Origin: Kluyvera ascorbata_C
GTDB lineage: Bacteria > Pseudomonadota > Gammaproteobacteria > Enterobacterales > Enterobacteriaceae
Direction: 5' to 3'
DNA: 64,000 nucleotides
Assembly (NCBI RefSeq): GCF_044197065.1
Contig: NZ_JBIQOI010000002.1
Span: 62,001 to 126,000 of the forward strand
This document shows positions 18,121-26,688 of the stretch, one piece after another (within the stretch, counting starts at the first letter, position 1; each line of letters opens with the position of its first letter). The notes below the pieces were generated by a model, which was not told where the DNA came from, searched no databases, and saw only the letters and a program-made list of their open reading frames with translations. The position numbers and the translations under genes were made by a program.

Positions 18121-18330
18121 GGTGTGAACTCCTGCTGTCGATAGGATGAAATTCTGCCGAGTTTACACATGATGACGCATTTCAATTGTCGGTAAGAGCC
18201 ATCTGCCTATAGCGCTACTAATCACTGGACTGATTGCGTTTTATTATGGCAACGGTCGCAAAAATAAAACCGCCGAGGAAGCAGGTGTTCATATCAGAAA
18301 TAACTATTGCTAGCCGCCCTGAACCGCACT

Positions 18331-18359
18331 TTTAACTGGTTACTAACCTGTTGTATAAT
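18331..18359 (+). promoter_or_regulatory. Sigma-70 promoter of add
   Basis: The -35 TTTAAC (18331-18336) and perfect -10 TATAAT (18354-18359) are separated by 17 bp, placing transcription initiation near 18366, 27 bp before the add ATG. Confidence 0.7.
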
Positions 18360-18392
18360 GGTTTGCACTTTAACTAAAAAAAGAGTGCGATC

Positions 18393-19394
18393 ATGATTGA
18401 TATCAACCTGCCTTTAACCGATGTCCACCGCCACCTTGACGGTAATATTCGTGCCCAGACCATCCTCGATCTTGGCCGTCAGTACAATCTCGCGCTCCCT
18501 GCTACTACGCTTGAAACCCTACTGCCACACGTGCAGGTCACCAGCAATGAACCCGATCTGGTGAGCTTCCTGAGCAAGCTTGACTGGGGAGTAAAGGTTC
18601 TGGCCTCTCTGGATGCCGTACGCCGGGTGGCTTATGAAAACATTGAAGATGCGGCCCGTAATGGTCTGCACTATGTTGAGCTGCGATTTTCGCCACGCTA
18701 TATGGCTATGACGCACCAACTGCCCGTCGACGGCGTGGTAGAAGCGGTCATCGCCGGGGTTAAAGAAGGCTGCCGCGCGTTTAACGTCGACGCACGTCTT
18801 ATCGGCATTATGAGCCGTACCTTTGGCGAAGCGGCCTGTGAAGAAGAGCTGAATGCGCTGCTTGCACACCGCGACGGTATTACCGCGCTCGATCTGGCGG
18901 GTGATGAGCTGGGTTTCCCAGGACATCTGTTCCTTAACCATTTCACCCGCGCGCGCGATGCTGGCTGGCGTATTACCGTACACGCGGGCGAAGCCGCGGG
19001 CCCGGAAAGCATCTGGCAAGCGATTCGCGACCTCGGCGCGGAGCGAATTGGCCACGGCGTGAAGGCGGTACAGGATCCAGCGTTGATGGATTTCCTCGCG
19101 GAAAAACGCATCGGCATCGAGTCCTGCCTGACCTCCAACATTCAGACCAGCACTGTGCCATCGCTGGCTCAACATCCGCTGAAAACGTTCCTTGAGCACG
19201 GCGTATTGGCGAGCATCAACACCGATGACCCGGCAGTCCAGGGGATTGATATTCAGCACGAATACCATACCGCGGCTCCGGCAGCGGGTCTGAGCAAAGA
19301 GCAGATTCGCCAGGCGCAAATCAACGGTCTGGAAATGGCATTCCTTACCATAGCCGAAAAACAGGCGCTTATCGCACGCGTCAAACAGGCATAA
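18393..19394 (+). CDS. add: Adenosine deaminase
   Basis: This enzyme deaminates adenosine and deoxyadenosine to the inosine forms in purine salvage. The 333-aa protein has all the zinc and catalytic residues of the family: H12 and H14 in DVHRHLDG, H197 and E200 in HAGE, H221 in IGHG, and D278/D279 in NTDDP. The length equals E. coli Add. It has its own promoter (18331-18359) and a strong terminator 6 bases after the coding end, so it is monocistronic. Confidence 0.97.
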   Translation: MIDINLPLTDVHRHLDGNIRAQTILDLGRQYNLALPATTLETLLPHVQVTSNEPDLVSFLSKLDWGVKVLASLDAVRRVAYENIEDAARNGLHYVELRFSPRYMAMTHQLPVDGVVEAVIAGVKEGCRAFNVDARLIGIMSRTFGEAACEEELNALLAHRDGITALDLAGDELGFPGHLFLNHFTRARDAGWRITVHAGEAAGPESIWQAIRDLGAERIGHGVKAVQDPALMDFLAEKRIGIESCLTSNIQTSTVPSLAQHPLKTFLEHGVLASINTDDPAVQGIDIQHEYHTAAPAAGLSKEQIRQAQINGLEMAFLTIAEKQALIARVKQA

Positions 19395-19426
19395 AAAAAC
19401 CGGCAGGTACACCCTGCCGGTTTTTC
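19394..19426. terminator. Bidirectional terminator between add and ydgJ
   Basis: The stem CCGGCAGG / CCTGCCGG (19400-19407 with 19413-19420) is flanked by A-run AAAAAAA and TTTTT, so it can end transcription of add and of the convergent ydgJ. Confidence 0.9.
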
Positions 19427-19439
19427 CATTTCTGGATTC

Positions 19440-20480
19440 TTACACTAACGTCAGTGCAGCTCTGTGCTTCGCAGACTCAATACCCAGTTCAATCAGTTCC
19501 ATAATCTGGATAGCCTGATTTGCCGGAACCGGGTTCTCACCAATGCCGTTCAGCGCATCGCGAATCGCAGCATAATAGGCAGGATAATTGCCCGGCTGCG
19601 TCAACAACGTGGTCTCCACCCGCGTTTCACCTTCAACCGTGGTTAAGATACCGTCGCGCATATCGTAACCCCAGTCTGACTGCGGTAAACGCTCGCCGTT
19701 TTTCAGGCGATCTTCTTGCGGGTCAAGACCAAATTTGACATAGCTTGCCTCGGTACCGTGCACGATATAGCGCGCCGTTTCCGCTGCCGCCAGCAGTGTG
19801 CCATGCAGCACCACGCGACGCTGTGGATACGTTAAGACCGCATGGAAGTAATCGGTCGACTGCGCGCCCGGGCGCAGTTGACCAAGATCGACATACAGGC
19901 TTTGCGGTAAGCCAAACAGGCTGACGGCCTGATCAAGCAGATGCGGGCCTAAGTCGTACCAGATACCGCTCCCCAGCCCAGCCTGTTCACGCCAGCGGGC
20001 GCGTACCTGCGGTCGATAGCGGTCGAAATGCGATTCGAAATGGGCAACCTCACCCAACTTACCTTCGTTGATCAGCGCTTTTACCGTCAGGAAGTCGCTG
20101 TCCCAGCGGCGGTTATGGAACACAGAGAGCAGCTTACCGTGCTGCCTGGCGAGGGTATCCAGCTCACGCGCTTGTGACAGTGTCACGGTGAAAGGTTTAT
20201 CGACCACCACGTTTTTGCCCGCTTCCAGCGCTGCTTTCGCCAGCGGGAAATGGGTATCGTTCGGCGTTGGGATAACAATCAAATCAATATCAGGATTGTT
20301 AAACAGCGCGGCGGGGTCTGAAACTACCTGCACCGTCGGCCAGTCGGCATGGACCTTACTCGCATCGCTGCTGGAGACAACAGACAGCTCCATACCCGGC
20401 GTACCGCTGATAAGCGGCGCGTGAAATGTTTTACTGGCATAGCCATAACCCACTAGCCCAACACGGATTTGGTCACTCAT
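19440..20480 (-). CDS. ydgJ: Gfo/Idh/MocA-family oxidoreductase YdgJ
   Basis: The 346-aa protein has an N-terminal Rossmann NAD(P)-binding fold (RVGLVGYGYASKTFHAPLI, residues 5-23) and the EKP-type active-site motif in the variant form VVDKPFTVT near residue 96. A C-terminal alpha/beta substrate domain containing SVFHNRRWDSDF and SGIWYDLGPHLLDQA follows. The E. coli length is also 346. The ATG at 20480 is chosen because GAGGCG precedes it and it aligns with E. coli; an in-frame extension to 20549 is rejected. The sugar-like substrate is unknown. It converges on add across a shared terminator. Confidence 0.93.
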   Translation of the reverse strand: MSDQIRVGLVGYGYASKTFHAPLISGTPGMELSVVSSSDASKVHADWPTVQVVSDPAALFNNPDIDLIVIPTPNDTHFPLAKAALEAGKNVVVDKPFTVTLSQARELDTLARQHGKLLSVFHNRRWDSDFLTVKALINEGKLGEVAHFESHFDRYRPQVRARWREQAGLGSGIWYDLGPHLLDQAVSLFGLPQSLYVDLGQLRPGAQSTDYFHAVLTYPQRRVVLHGTLLAAAETARYIVHGTEASYVKFGLDPQEDRLKNGERLPQSDWGYDMRDGILTTVEGETRVETTLLTQPGNYPAYYAAIRDALNGIGENPVPANQAIQIMELIELGIESAKHRAALTLV

Positions 20481-20716
20481 GTGTCGCCTCACTTCTTTAT
20501 TTGATGTGCTTGATTGCATTTTGTAATCGATTTCATTATTTGAACTCATCTGATAGTTTCATACAACAGTTTAATAACATTCTGGCGTATCAACCCGTCA
20601 ATTGATGAAATAAACACCACCTGTCGAAACGATTCGGCTGAAAACTTGCGTTGTGACGCCAGCACGCTAAGATCTTGCTCTGGCATTATTTTCTCAATGG
20701 ACTGTTAGCTAATTTC

Positions 20717-20872
20717 ATGAATTCCGTATTGACTCGTATTGTTGAATTAATTGGTTGGATTATTCTGGGCTTCTCCGTTCTGCTGTTGATTGTGGCCCAC
20801 CACATTGATAACTATCAGCCACCTGAACCGGCTACTGCCACGCTGCAAAAAACCGTCACCCCTTCTTCTTGA
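20717..20872 (+). CDS. blr: Small membrane protein Blr (YdgU), divisome-associated
   Basis: The 51-residue protein has one membrane span (ELIGWIILGFSVLLLIVAHH, about residues 9-28) followed by the diagnostic HIDNYQPPE motif of Blr. E. coli Blr has 41 residues; this copy is longer at both ends. Blr affects intrinsic beta-lactam susceptibility and interacts with cell-division proteins at the inner membrane. I start at the ATG at 20717. The position after ydgJ is as in E. coli, but here a glycosidase gene follows instead of cnu. Confidence 0.88.
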   Translation: MNSVLTRIVELIGWIILGFSVLLLIVAHHIDNYQPPEPATATLQKTVTPSS

Positions 20873-20898
20873 AAAAGTGATTCGGATCTCATCTATGG

Positions 20899-20919
20899 AA
20901 CCGGTTTCTGAAACCGGTT
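20899..20919. promoter_or_regulatory. AscG/GalR-type operator before the GH1 gene
   Basis: AACCGGTTTC, one T, then GAAACCGGTT form a perfect 10-bp inverted repeat. It can also be read as two overlapping copies (20896-20909 and 20909-20922) of the palindrome TGAAACCGGTTTCA that I recall for the E. coli beta-glucoside repressor AscG, with two mismatches and one mismatch. It overlaps the -35 element of the promoter at 20918-20946, so bound repressor would block polymerase. No LacI-type gene lies next to it. Confidence 0.8.
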
Positions 20920-20946
20920 GCACAGCTTAATCTCACTCTTTACACT
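20918..20946 (+). promoter_or_regulatory. Sigma-70 promoter of the GH1 gene
   Basis: The -35 TTGCAC (20918-20923) and -10 TACACT (20941-20946) are separated by exactly 17 bp; the coding region begins 29 bp further on, with AAGGAG as ribosome site. Confidence 0.7.
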
Positions 20947-20975
20947 CGTGATATCACACAGGTAAGGAGTGTTTT

Positions 20976-22346
20976 ATGTCTGCTTTTCCCCCAAATTTCC
21001 TCTGGGGTGCTGCTACCGCAGCGTACCAGGTTGAAGGTGCACACGATGAAGACGGTAAAGGCCCGTCTATCTGGGATATTTTCTCCCACCAGCCAGGGAC
21101 AACCTATCAGGGTACGAACGGCGATATCGCCGTTGATCACTACCATCGCGTAAAAGAAGACGTCCAGCTCATGGCCGAAATGGGGCTGCAAAGCTACCGT
21201 TTCTCTATCTCGTGGCCTCGTCTGCTGCCAAACGGCCGTGGCGAGATAAATGAAGCGGGCGTGAAGTTTTACAGCGATCTGATTGATGACCTGTTAGCAC
21301 ATAATATTGAGCCAATGATTACCCTTTATCATTGGGACCTCCCGCAGGCGTTGCAGGATGAAGGCGGCTGGGAAGCCCGCTCAACGGCAGAAGCCTTCGA
21401 AGAATATGCGCGACTGTGCTATGCCCGCTTTGGCTCACGCGTCCAGAAATGGGCGACGTTTAATGAAACCATCGTCTTTATTGGTCACGGTTACATTACC
21501 GGTAGCCACCCGCCTTCAGTCCGCAACCCGGCTCGCGCCATTCAGGCCTGTCACCACGTATTTATTGCCCATGCGCTGGCGGTTAAAGCCTTCCGAGGGA
21601 TGCAAATCAAAGGCGAAATTGGCTTTGTTAACGTACTGCAACCGCATTCACCGCTGACCGATAGCCCAGAAGATAAAGCGGCGACGGCGCTGGCGGACGC
21701 CATCCATACTCACTGGCTCTACGACCCGGTGCTAAAAGGCCGCTACCCTGACGAACTGCTGGCCCAATCCCAGGCCCTGTGGGGTGTGCCGCGCTTTGCT
21801 CCGGGTGATGACGAATTACTGCGTAACAACCGCTGTGATTTTATCGGCCTGAACTACTATCGTCGTGAAACCGTCTCTGCCACACCGCCGGTAGAGAAAG
21901 TCAGCGGTGAGCAAGGTGTTGAAGGGCTCTTCTATTTCGTGCGCAATCCGCAGAGTGTTTACACTGAATGGGGCTGGGAAATCTGGCCGCAGGGGTTAAC
22001 CGACGGCATTATGATGATCAAAGAACGCTACGGTGATATTCCTATTTATATTACCGAGAACGGTCTGGGCGCAGTCGATCCTATCGTCGATGGCGAAGTG
22101 GTCGACACCCCACGCATCGATTTCTTACGCGTGCACATAGAAGCGCTGGAAAAAGCCATTGCGTTGGGAGCCGACGTTCGAGGTTATTATCCGTGGTCGT
22201 TTATCGATCTGCTGAGCTGGCTCAACGGATACAAAAAACAGTATGGCTTTGTCTACGTCGACCATAAGCAAAATCTGGCGCGCAAACGTAAGAAAAGCTT
22301 CTTCTGGTATAAAGACGTGATTGCCAGCCGCGGCGAAAATCGTTAA
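20976..22346 (+). CDS. GH1 glycosidase, predicted 6-phospho-beta-glucosidase
   Basis: The 456-aa protein covers the whole GH1 barrel: N-terminal signature FLWGAATAAYQVEGA, acid/base E164 in TFNE and nucleophile E361 in YITENG. At the site that separates free-sugar from phosphorylated-sugar enzymes it has S414-x6-K421-x-Y423 (LLSWLNGYKKQYGF) in place of the usual glutamate-tryptophan pair. This is the phosphate-binding triad of 6-phospho-beta-glycosidases. It should hydrolyse phosphorylated cellobiose, salicin or arbutin delivered by a PTS, but no beta-glucoside PTS gene is nearby. The operator at 20899-20919 suggests control by an AscG-like repressor encoded elsewhere. It is inserted between blr and cnu relative to E. 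coli. Confidence 0.88.
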   Translation: MSAFPPNFLWGAATAAYQVEGAHDEDGKGPSIWDIFSHQPGTTYQGTNGDIAVDHYHRVKEDVQLMAEMGLQSYRFSISWPRLLPNGRGEINEAGVKFYSDLIDDLLAHNIEPMITLYHWDLPQALQDEGGWEARSTAEAFEEYARLCYARFGSRVQKWATFNETIVFIGHGYITGSHPPSVRNPARAIQACHHVFIAHALAVKAFRGMQIKGEIGFVNVLQPHSPLTDSPEDKAATALADAIHTHWLYDPVLKGRYPDELLAQSQALWGVPRFAPGDDELLRNNRCDFIGLNYYRRETVSATPPVEKVSGEQGVEGLFYFVRNPQSVYTEWGWEIWPQGLTDGIMMIKERYGDIPIYITENGLGAVDPIVDGEVVDTPRIDFLRVHIEALEKAIALGADVRGYYPWSFIDLLSWLNGYKKQYGFVYVDHKQNLARKRKKSFFWYKDVIASRGENR

Positions 22347-22356
22347 TTTCCCTTAA

Positions 22357-22384
22357 AATCAGGGTGCGGCAACGCGCCCTGATT
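22357..22384 (+). terminator. Stem-loop after the GH1 gene
   Basis: AATCAGGGTGCG and CGCGCCCTGATT pair over 12 bp (one G-T) around GCAA. No T-run follows immediately, so it is a probable rather than classical terminator. Confidence 0.6.
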
Positions 22385-22635
22385 GCATAAAAAATCGCTT
22401 TTTCTGGCTCAAAATCAATAAGCACATTTTCTGTTATTGTAATTCCCGCCTATAACCCAAATAATCCAGGCTATCCTGCTGAGGTTTAGTCATCTGCACT
22501 GAACGCTCGATAAAAACGGATGTCGAAACACCTATTAGCAGTACAAACTCTATTAACCGCTTCGCGTATCAGCCTTCCTGGCTGCTTTAAACACGTTGTT
22601 CGGTGAGCCTTAACATTATAAATGGATACCTACAA

Positions 22636-22851
22636 ATGACCGTTTTGGATTATTTATTGAAATTCCGCAAAGTCAGTTCATTGGATAACCTTGAAAAACT
22701 CTACGATCACCTTAACTATTCGCTGACCAACACTGAAGAACTTATCAATATGTATCGTGCCGCCGACCACCGTCGAGCAGAGCTGGTATCCGGCGGTCGG
22801 CTGTATGATGTTGGCCAGGTGCCAAAATCCGTTTGGCGATTTGTGCAATAG
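22636..22851 (+). CDS. cnu: OriC-binding nucleoid-associated protein Cnu (YdgT)
   Basis: The 71-residue protein is the exact length of E. coli Cnu, a Hha/YmoA-family paralogue that binds H-NS and StpA and helps silence H-NS targets; it also forms a complex at oriC. The family core YDHLNYSLTNTEELINMYRAADHRRAEL and the ending GQVPKSVWRFVQ are present. The ATG at 22636 aligns with E. coli. About 290 bp upstream, back to the GH1 gene, contain only the stem-loop at 22357-22384 and AT-rich sequence presumed to hold its promoter. Confidence 0.95.
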   Translation: MTVLDYLLKFRKVSSLDNLEKLYDHLNYSLTNTEELINMYRAADHRRAELVSGGRLYDVGQVPKSVWRFVQ

Positions 22852-22934
22852 TAGTTTTTTCCAGAGCGCCAGTTGCTTATACTCCTCGGCCTGTATTTTT
22901 CTCTCTTCACTGGCGCTGATTTTCAGGAGACACA

Positions 22935-23375
22935 ATGTCAGATAATTCTGCAGAACGTATTGGCGGATGGCTGCTTGGCCCGCTGGCCTGGCTTATCGTT
23001 CAGTTAATAAGCATCTGCCTGACGCTTATCAAATTTGGCTATGTGCTACTGACACCACAAACGCTGGGGCTGGTTAAAGAGATGGGGGCTGCGAATATCA
23101 CGTTGCTCGCCCTGTCCTTCCTGTCGTTTATTGCCATGTGTTATTACACGCTGTGGCTGACTATCGCCTTCTTCAAGCGTCGCCACAACGTACCGAAACA
23201 CTACATTATCTGGCTGATGATCGGTGTGCTGCTGGCGGTTAAAGCTTTCGCCTTTTCCCCGATTTCTGACGACCTTGCCGTACGTCAACTGTTGCTTCCG
23301 CTACTTGCGGCGGCGTTGATTGTGCCGTATTTCAAACGCTCGCAGCGGGTAAAACGCACCTTTACGCACGCGTAA
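22935..23375 (+). CDS. ydgK: Inner-membrane protein YdgK (DUF2569)
   Basis: The 146-aa protein has four hydrophobic segments (about residues 11-36, 51-77, 88-105 and 114-131) and begins with the DUF2569 pattern IGGWLLGPLAWLI. The function is unknown in E. coli. It sits directly upstream of rsxA (76 bp to that ATG) as in E. coli and may share transcripts with the rsx operon. The C-terminus is basic (KRSQRVKRTFTHA) and probably cytoplasmic. Confidence 0.9.
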   Translation: MSDNSAERIGGWLLGPLAWLIVQLISICLTLIKFGYVLLTPQTLGLVKEMGAANITLLALSFLSFIAMCYYTLWLTIAFFKRRHNVPKHYIIWLMIGVLLAVKAFAFSPISDDLAVRQLLLPLLAAALIVPYFKRSQRVKRTFTHA

Positions 23376-23451
23376 TAACCCCACACTTAGCCTGTTGTCG
23401 CCCGCGGCACTTTATCAGATAATAGGTGGCTTTTTTGTTACAGGTCGAAAG

Positions 23452-24033
23452 ATGACTGACTATTTATTGCTCTTTATCGGTACCGTTCTGGTAAATAACT
23501 TCGTCCTGGTGAAGTTCCTGGGGCTATGCCCTTTCATGGGGGTTTCCAAAAAACTGGAAACCGCGATGGGGATGGGCCTGGCAACCACCTTCGTGATGAC
23601 GCTGGCCTCTATCTGCGCCTGGCTGATTGACACCTGGATACTGATCCCGCTGGATTTGGTTTACCTACGCACGCTGGCATTTATTCTGGTTATTGCCGTG
23701 GTGGTCCAGTTCACCGAAATGGTGGTGCGGAAAACCAGCCCGGCGCTCTATCGCCTGCTGGGTATTTTTCTGCCGCTCATTACGACTAACTGCGCCGTAC
23801 TCGGCGTGGCGCTGTTGAACATCAACCTCGGCCATAACTTCCTGCAATCCGCGCTGTACGGTTTCTCAGCAGCCGTCGGGTTTTCGCTGGTCATGGTGCT
23901 GTTCGCCTCTATTCGCGAACGTCTGGTGGTATCCGACGTTCCCGCGCCCTTCAAGGGCAACGCCATTGCGTTGATCACCGCAGGTTTAATGTCATTAGCC
24001 TTTATGGGCTTTAGTGGGCTGGTGAAGTTGTAA
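23452..24033 (+). CDS. rsxA: Ion-translocating oxidoreductase complex subunit RsxA
   Basis: The 193-aa integral membrane protein has six spans and the paired motifs NNFVLVKFLGLCPFMGVSKK and LITTNCAVLGVAL of the RnfA/NqrE family, whose cysteines lie at membrane level and are thought to hold a shared iron-sulfur centre with RsxE. In E. coli the Rsx complex keeps the redox sensor SoxR reduced and so turns off the SoxRS response. I use the ATG at 23452, which gives the E. coli length. The next gene starts one base inside its stop codon. Confidence 0.96.
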   Translation: MTDYLLLFIGTVLVNNFVLVKFLGLCPFMGVSKKLETAMGMGLATTFVMTLASICAWLIDTWILIPLDLVYLRTLAFILVIAVVVQFTEMVVRKTSPALYRLLGIFLPLITTNCAVLGVALLNINLGHNFLQSALYGFSAAVGFSLVMVLFASIRERLVVSDVPAPFKGNAIALITAGLMSLAFMGFSGLVKL

Positions 24034-24608
24034 TGATGACCTTCTGGATTGCTGTCGCTGCAATCAGCCTGTTGGGGCTGATTTTTGGCGTCATTCTGGG
24101 TTACGCCTCACGACGTTTCGCCGTTGAGGATGACCCGGTTGTAGAAAAAATTGATGAACTGCTGCCACAGAGCCAGTGCGGCCAGTGCGGCTACCCGGGC
24201 TGTCGCCCGTATGCGGAAGCGGTCAGCAACGGTGAAAAAATTAACTGCTGCGCACCCGGCGGCGAAGCCGTGATGCTGAAAATCGCCACGCTGCTCAACG
24301 TTGATCCGCAGCCGATTGGCGGCGATGAAAATGCAGCAGAGCCCGCGCGTATGCTCGCCATTATCGATGAAAATAACTGTATCGGTTGTACCAAATGCAT
24401 TCAGGCTTGCCCGGTAGACGCCATTATTGGCGCGACGCGAGCGATGCATACGGTGGTCAGCGACCTGTGCACCGGCTGTAACCTGTGCGTCGCACCTTGC
24501 CCGACGCAGTGTATTGAGTTACGTCCCGTAGAGACGACAACCGACAGCTGGAAATGGGATCTGCACACCATCCCGGTACGAATTATTCCTGTGGAACACC
24601 ATGCTTAA
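24033..24608 (+). CDS. rsxB: Electron-transport complex ferredoxin subunit RsxB
   Basis: The 191-aa protein has a membrane anchor (residues 4-24) and a four-cysteine motif for one cluster (CGQCGYPGC with a following cysteine near residue 74). Two classical 4Fe-4S ferredoxin motifs follow, CIGCTKCIQACP and CTGCNLCVAPCP. The layout is that of RnfB/RsxB, the electron-carrying subunit between RsxC and the membrane subunits. The start at 24033 overlaps rsxA by one base; a second ATG follows at once (24036). It overlaps rsxC by 8 bp. Confidence 0.96.
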   Translation: MMTFWIAVAAISLLGLIFGVILGYASRRFAVEDDPVVEKIDELLPQSQCGQCGYPGCRPYAEAVSNGEKINCCAPGGEAVMLKIATLLNVDPQPIGGDENAAEPARMLAIIDENNCIGCTKCIQACPVDAIIGATRAMHTVVSDLCTGCNLCVAPCPTQCIELRPVETTTDSWKWDLHTIPVRIIPVEHHA

Positions 24609-26688
24609 GCTATTCTCCGCCTTCAAAAAAGACAAAATCTGGGATTTCGACGGCGGTATTCACCCGCCCGAAATGAAAACCCAGTCTAACGGCACGCCGC
24701 TGCGCCAGGTTCCCCTTGCTCAGCGTTTTGTTATTCCGTTGAAGCAGCATATTGGCGCAGAAGGTGAACTCAGCGTGAAGCCAGGCGATCGCGTGCTCCG
24801 CGGTCAGCCGTTAACGCGCGGCTGGGGACGTATGCTGCCGGTCCACGCGCCCACCTCCGGGACCATCGTTGCGATTGAGCCTCATGCTACCGCGCATCCT
24901 TCCGCCCTGCCGGAAATGAGCGTCATTATCGAAGCTGACGGCGAAGACCGCTGGATTAACCGTGACAGCTGGAGTGATTACAAAAATCACAGTCGCGAAG
25001 CGCTCATAGAACGTATTCATCAGTCTGGCGTGGCCGGTTTAGGCGGCGCGGGTTTCCCGACGGGTAACAAACTGCGCGGCGGTGGTGACAAAATTACCAC
25101 GCTGATAATCAACGCCGCCGAGTGCGAACCGTACATCACCGCCGACGACCGATTGATGCAGGATTGCGCTGCGCAGATCGTCGAAGGCATTCAGATCCTT
25201 GCGCACATTCTTCAGCCGCAGCAGGTACTGATAGGGATTGAAGATAATAAACCGCAGGCTATCTCAATGATGCGCGCGGTGCTGGCAGACACTCATGGTA
25301 TTAATCTTCGCGTTATCCCGACGAAATACCCTTCTGGCGGCGCGAAACAGCTGACGCAAATTCTCACCGGCAAACAGGTTCCACACGGTGGTCGTTCATC
25401 AGACATCGGCGTACTGATGCAAAACGTCGGTACCGCTTACGCCGTAAAACGTGCGGTCATTGATGGCGAGCCGCTGACCGAACGCGTGGTTACGCTAACC
25501 GGTGAGTCCGTCGGCAAGCCGGGCAACGTCTGGGCGCGTCTGGGGACACCGGTTCAGCATCTGCTCAAACACGCCGATTTTTGCCCAACCAGCGATCAAA
25601 TGGTGATTATGGGCGGCCCGCTGATGGGCTTTACCCTGCCCTGGCTTGACGTGCCGGTGGTGAAAATCACCAACTGTCTGCTGGCACCTTCTGCTGCCGA
25701 AATGGGTGAGCCAGAAGAAGAGAAAGGCTGCATTCGTTGCAGCGCCTGTGCCGATGCCTGCCCAGCAGATTTACTGCCACAGCAGCTTTACTGGTTCAGC
25801 AAAGGCCAGCAGCACGATAAAGCGACGGCACACAATCTTTCTGACTGCATCGAGTGCGGAGCCTGTGCCTGGGTCTGCCCAAGCAGCATCCCGCTGGTGC
25901 AGTATTTCCGCCAGGAGAAGGCTGAAATTAGCGCCATCCGCCAGGAAGAGCAGCGAGCGGCAGAAGCCAAAGCGCGCTTTGAAGCTCGTCAACAGCGTCT
26001 GGAACGCGAGAAAGCCGCCCGCGAAGAGCGCCATAAAAAAGCTGCCGTTCAGCCAGCGGCCAAAGATCAGGACGCCATTCACGCCGCGCTTGCTCGTGTT
26101 CGTGAAAAACAGCAGCAGGCCGCTCAGCCTATTGTGATTCAGGCTGGGGCACAGCCAGACAATAGCGCGGTTGCCGCCGCACGAGAAGCGCGTAAAGCGC
26201 AGGCGCGCGCGGCACAGGCCGAAAAACAGCAGGCAACGGCAGAAACCGCTGACCCGCGTAAAGCCGCGGTAGAAGCCGCCATTGCACGTGCTAAGGCACG
26301 TAAAACGGAACAACCCGCTGGCGTGGGAGCAACTGCCGTAGATACCACCGTCGACCCGCGTAAAGCGGCCGTCGAAGCGGCTATTGCCCGCGCCAAAGCA
26401 CGCAAGGCAGCCGAGCAAGCTCCGGTTGAGCCCACTGCCGCTGAAGCGGCCATCGACCCGCGTAAGGCAGCCGAGCCAGCCCCGGTTGAACCCGCTGCCG
26501 CTGAAGCAGCCATCGACCCGCGTAAGGCAGCCGTCGAAGCGGCGATTGCGCGCGCCAAAGCGCGCAAGGCAGCCCAACAGGATATCAGCGAGCCTGCCGC
26601 CAACGACGACCCACGCAAAGCCGCCGTTGCCGCTGCTATTGCCCGTGTTCAAGCCAGGAAAGCCGCTCAGGCCGTTAACGAGGATTAA
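24601..26688 (+). CDS. rsxC: Electron-transport complex subunit RsxC with repetitive tail
   Basis: The 695-aa peripheral subunit has an N-terminal barrel-sandwich region, a GGAGFPTGNK nucleotide/FMN loop near residue 147 and an SLBB domain. Two 4Fe-4S motifs follow (CIRCSACADACP and CIECGACAWVCP, about residues 377 and 416). Beyond residue 440 the protein is an alanine/lysine/arginine-rich, probably helical tail with five DPRKAA-type repeats. One repeat is internally shortened, and a 60-bp tandem duplication is visible in the DNA. The tail length of RsxC is known to vary between strains and genera. E. coli RsxC is 740 aa, so this tail is shorter. Confidence 0.95.
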   Translation: MLKLFSAFKKDKIWDFDGGIHPPEMKTQSNGTPLRQVPLAQRFVIPLKQHIGAEGELSVKPGDRVLRGQPLTRGWGRMLPVHAPTSGTIVAIEPHATAHPSALPEMSVIIEADGEDRWINRDSWSDYKNHSREALIERIHQSGVAGLGGAGFPTGNKLRGGGDKITTLIINAAECEPYITADDRLMQDCAAQIVEGIQILAHILQPQQVLIGIEDNKPQAISMMRAVLADTHGINLRVIPTKYPSGGAKQLTQILTGKQVPHGGRSSDIGVLMQNVGTAYAVKRAVIDGEPLTERVVTLTGESVGKPGNVWARLGTPVQHLLKHADFCPTSDQMVIMGGPLMGFTLPWLDVPVVKITNCLLAPSAAEMGEPEEEKGCIRCSACADACPADLLPQQLYWFSKGQQHDKATAHNLSDCIECGACAWVCPSSIPLVQYFRQEKAEISAIRQEEQRAAEAKARFEARQQRLEREKAAREERHKKAAVQPAAKDQDAIHAALARVREKQQQAAQPIVIQAGAQPDNSAVAAAREARKAQARAAQAEKQQATAETADPRKAAVEAAIARAKARKTEQPAGVGATAVDTTVDPRKAAVEAAIARAKARKAAEQAPVEPTAAEAAIDPRKAAEPAPVEPAAAEAAIDPRKAAVEAAIARAKARKAAQQDISEPAANDDPRKAAVAAAIARVQARKAAQAVNED
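26401..26520 (+). repeat. 60-bp tandem duplication inside rsxC
   Basis: Bases 26401-26460 and 26461-26520 are two adjacent 60-bp units with about six differences. Each encodes a version of RKAAEPAPVEPAAAEAAIDP. The duplication is in frame and lies inside a longer DPRKAA repeat array (about 26250-26685). Confidence 0.9.

Noticed and set aside
26251..26685. CRISPR-like array
   Set aside because: The repeats are in-frame coding repeats of rsxC without unique spacers of constant length. No CRISPR array or cas gene was seen in the window.
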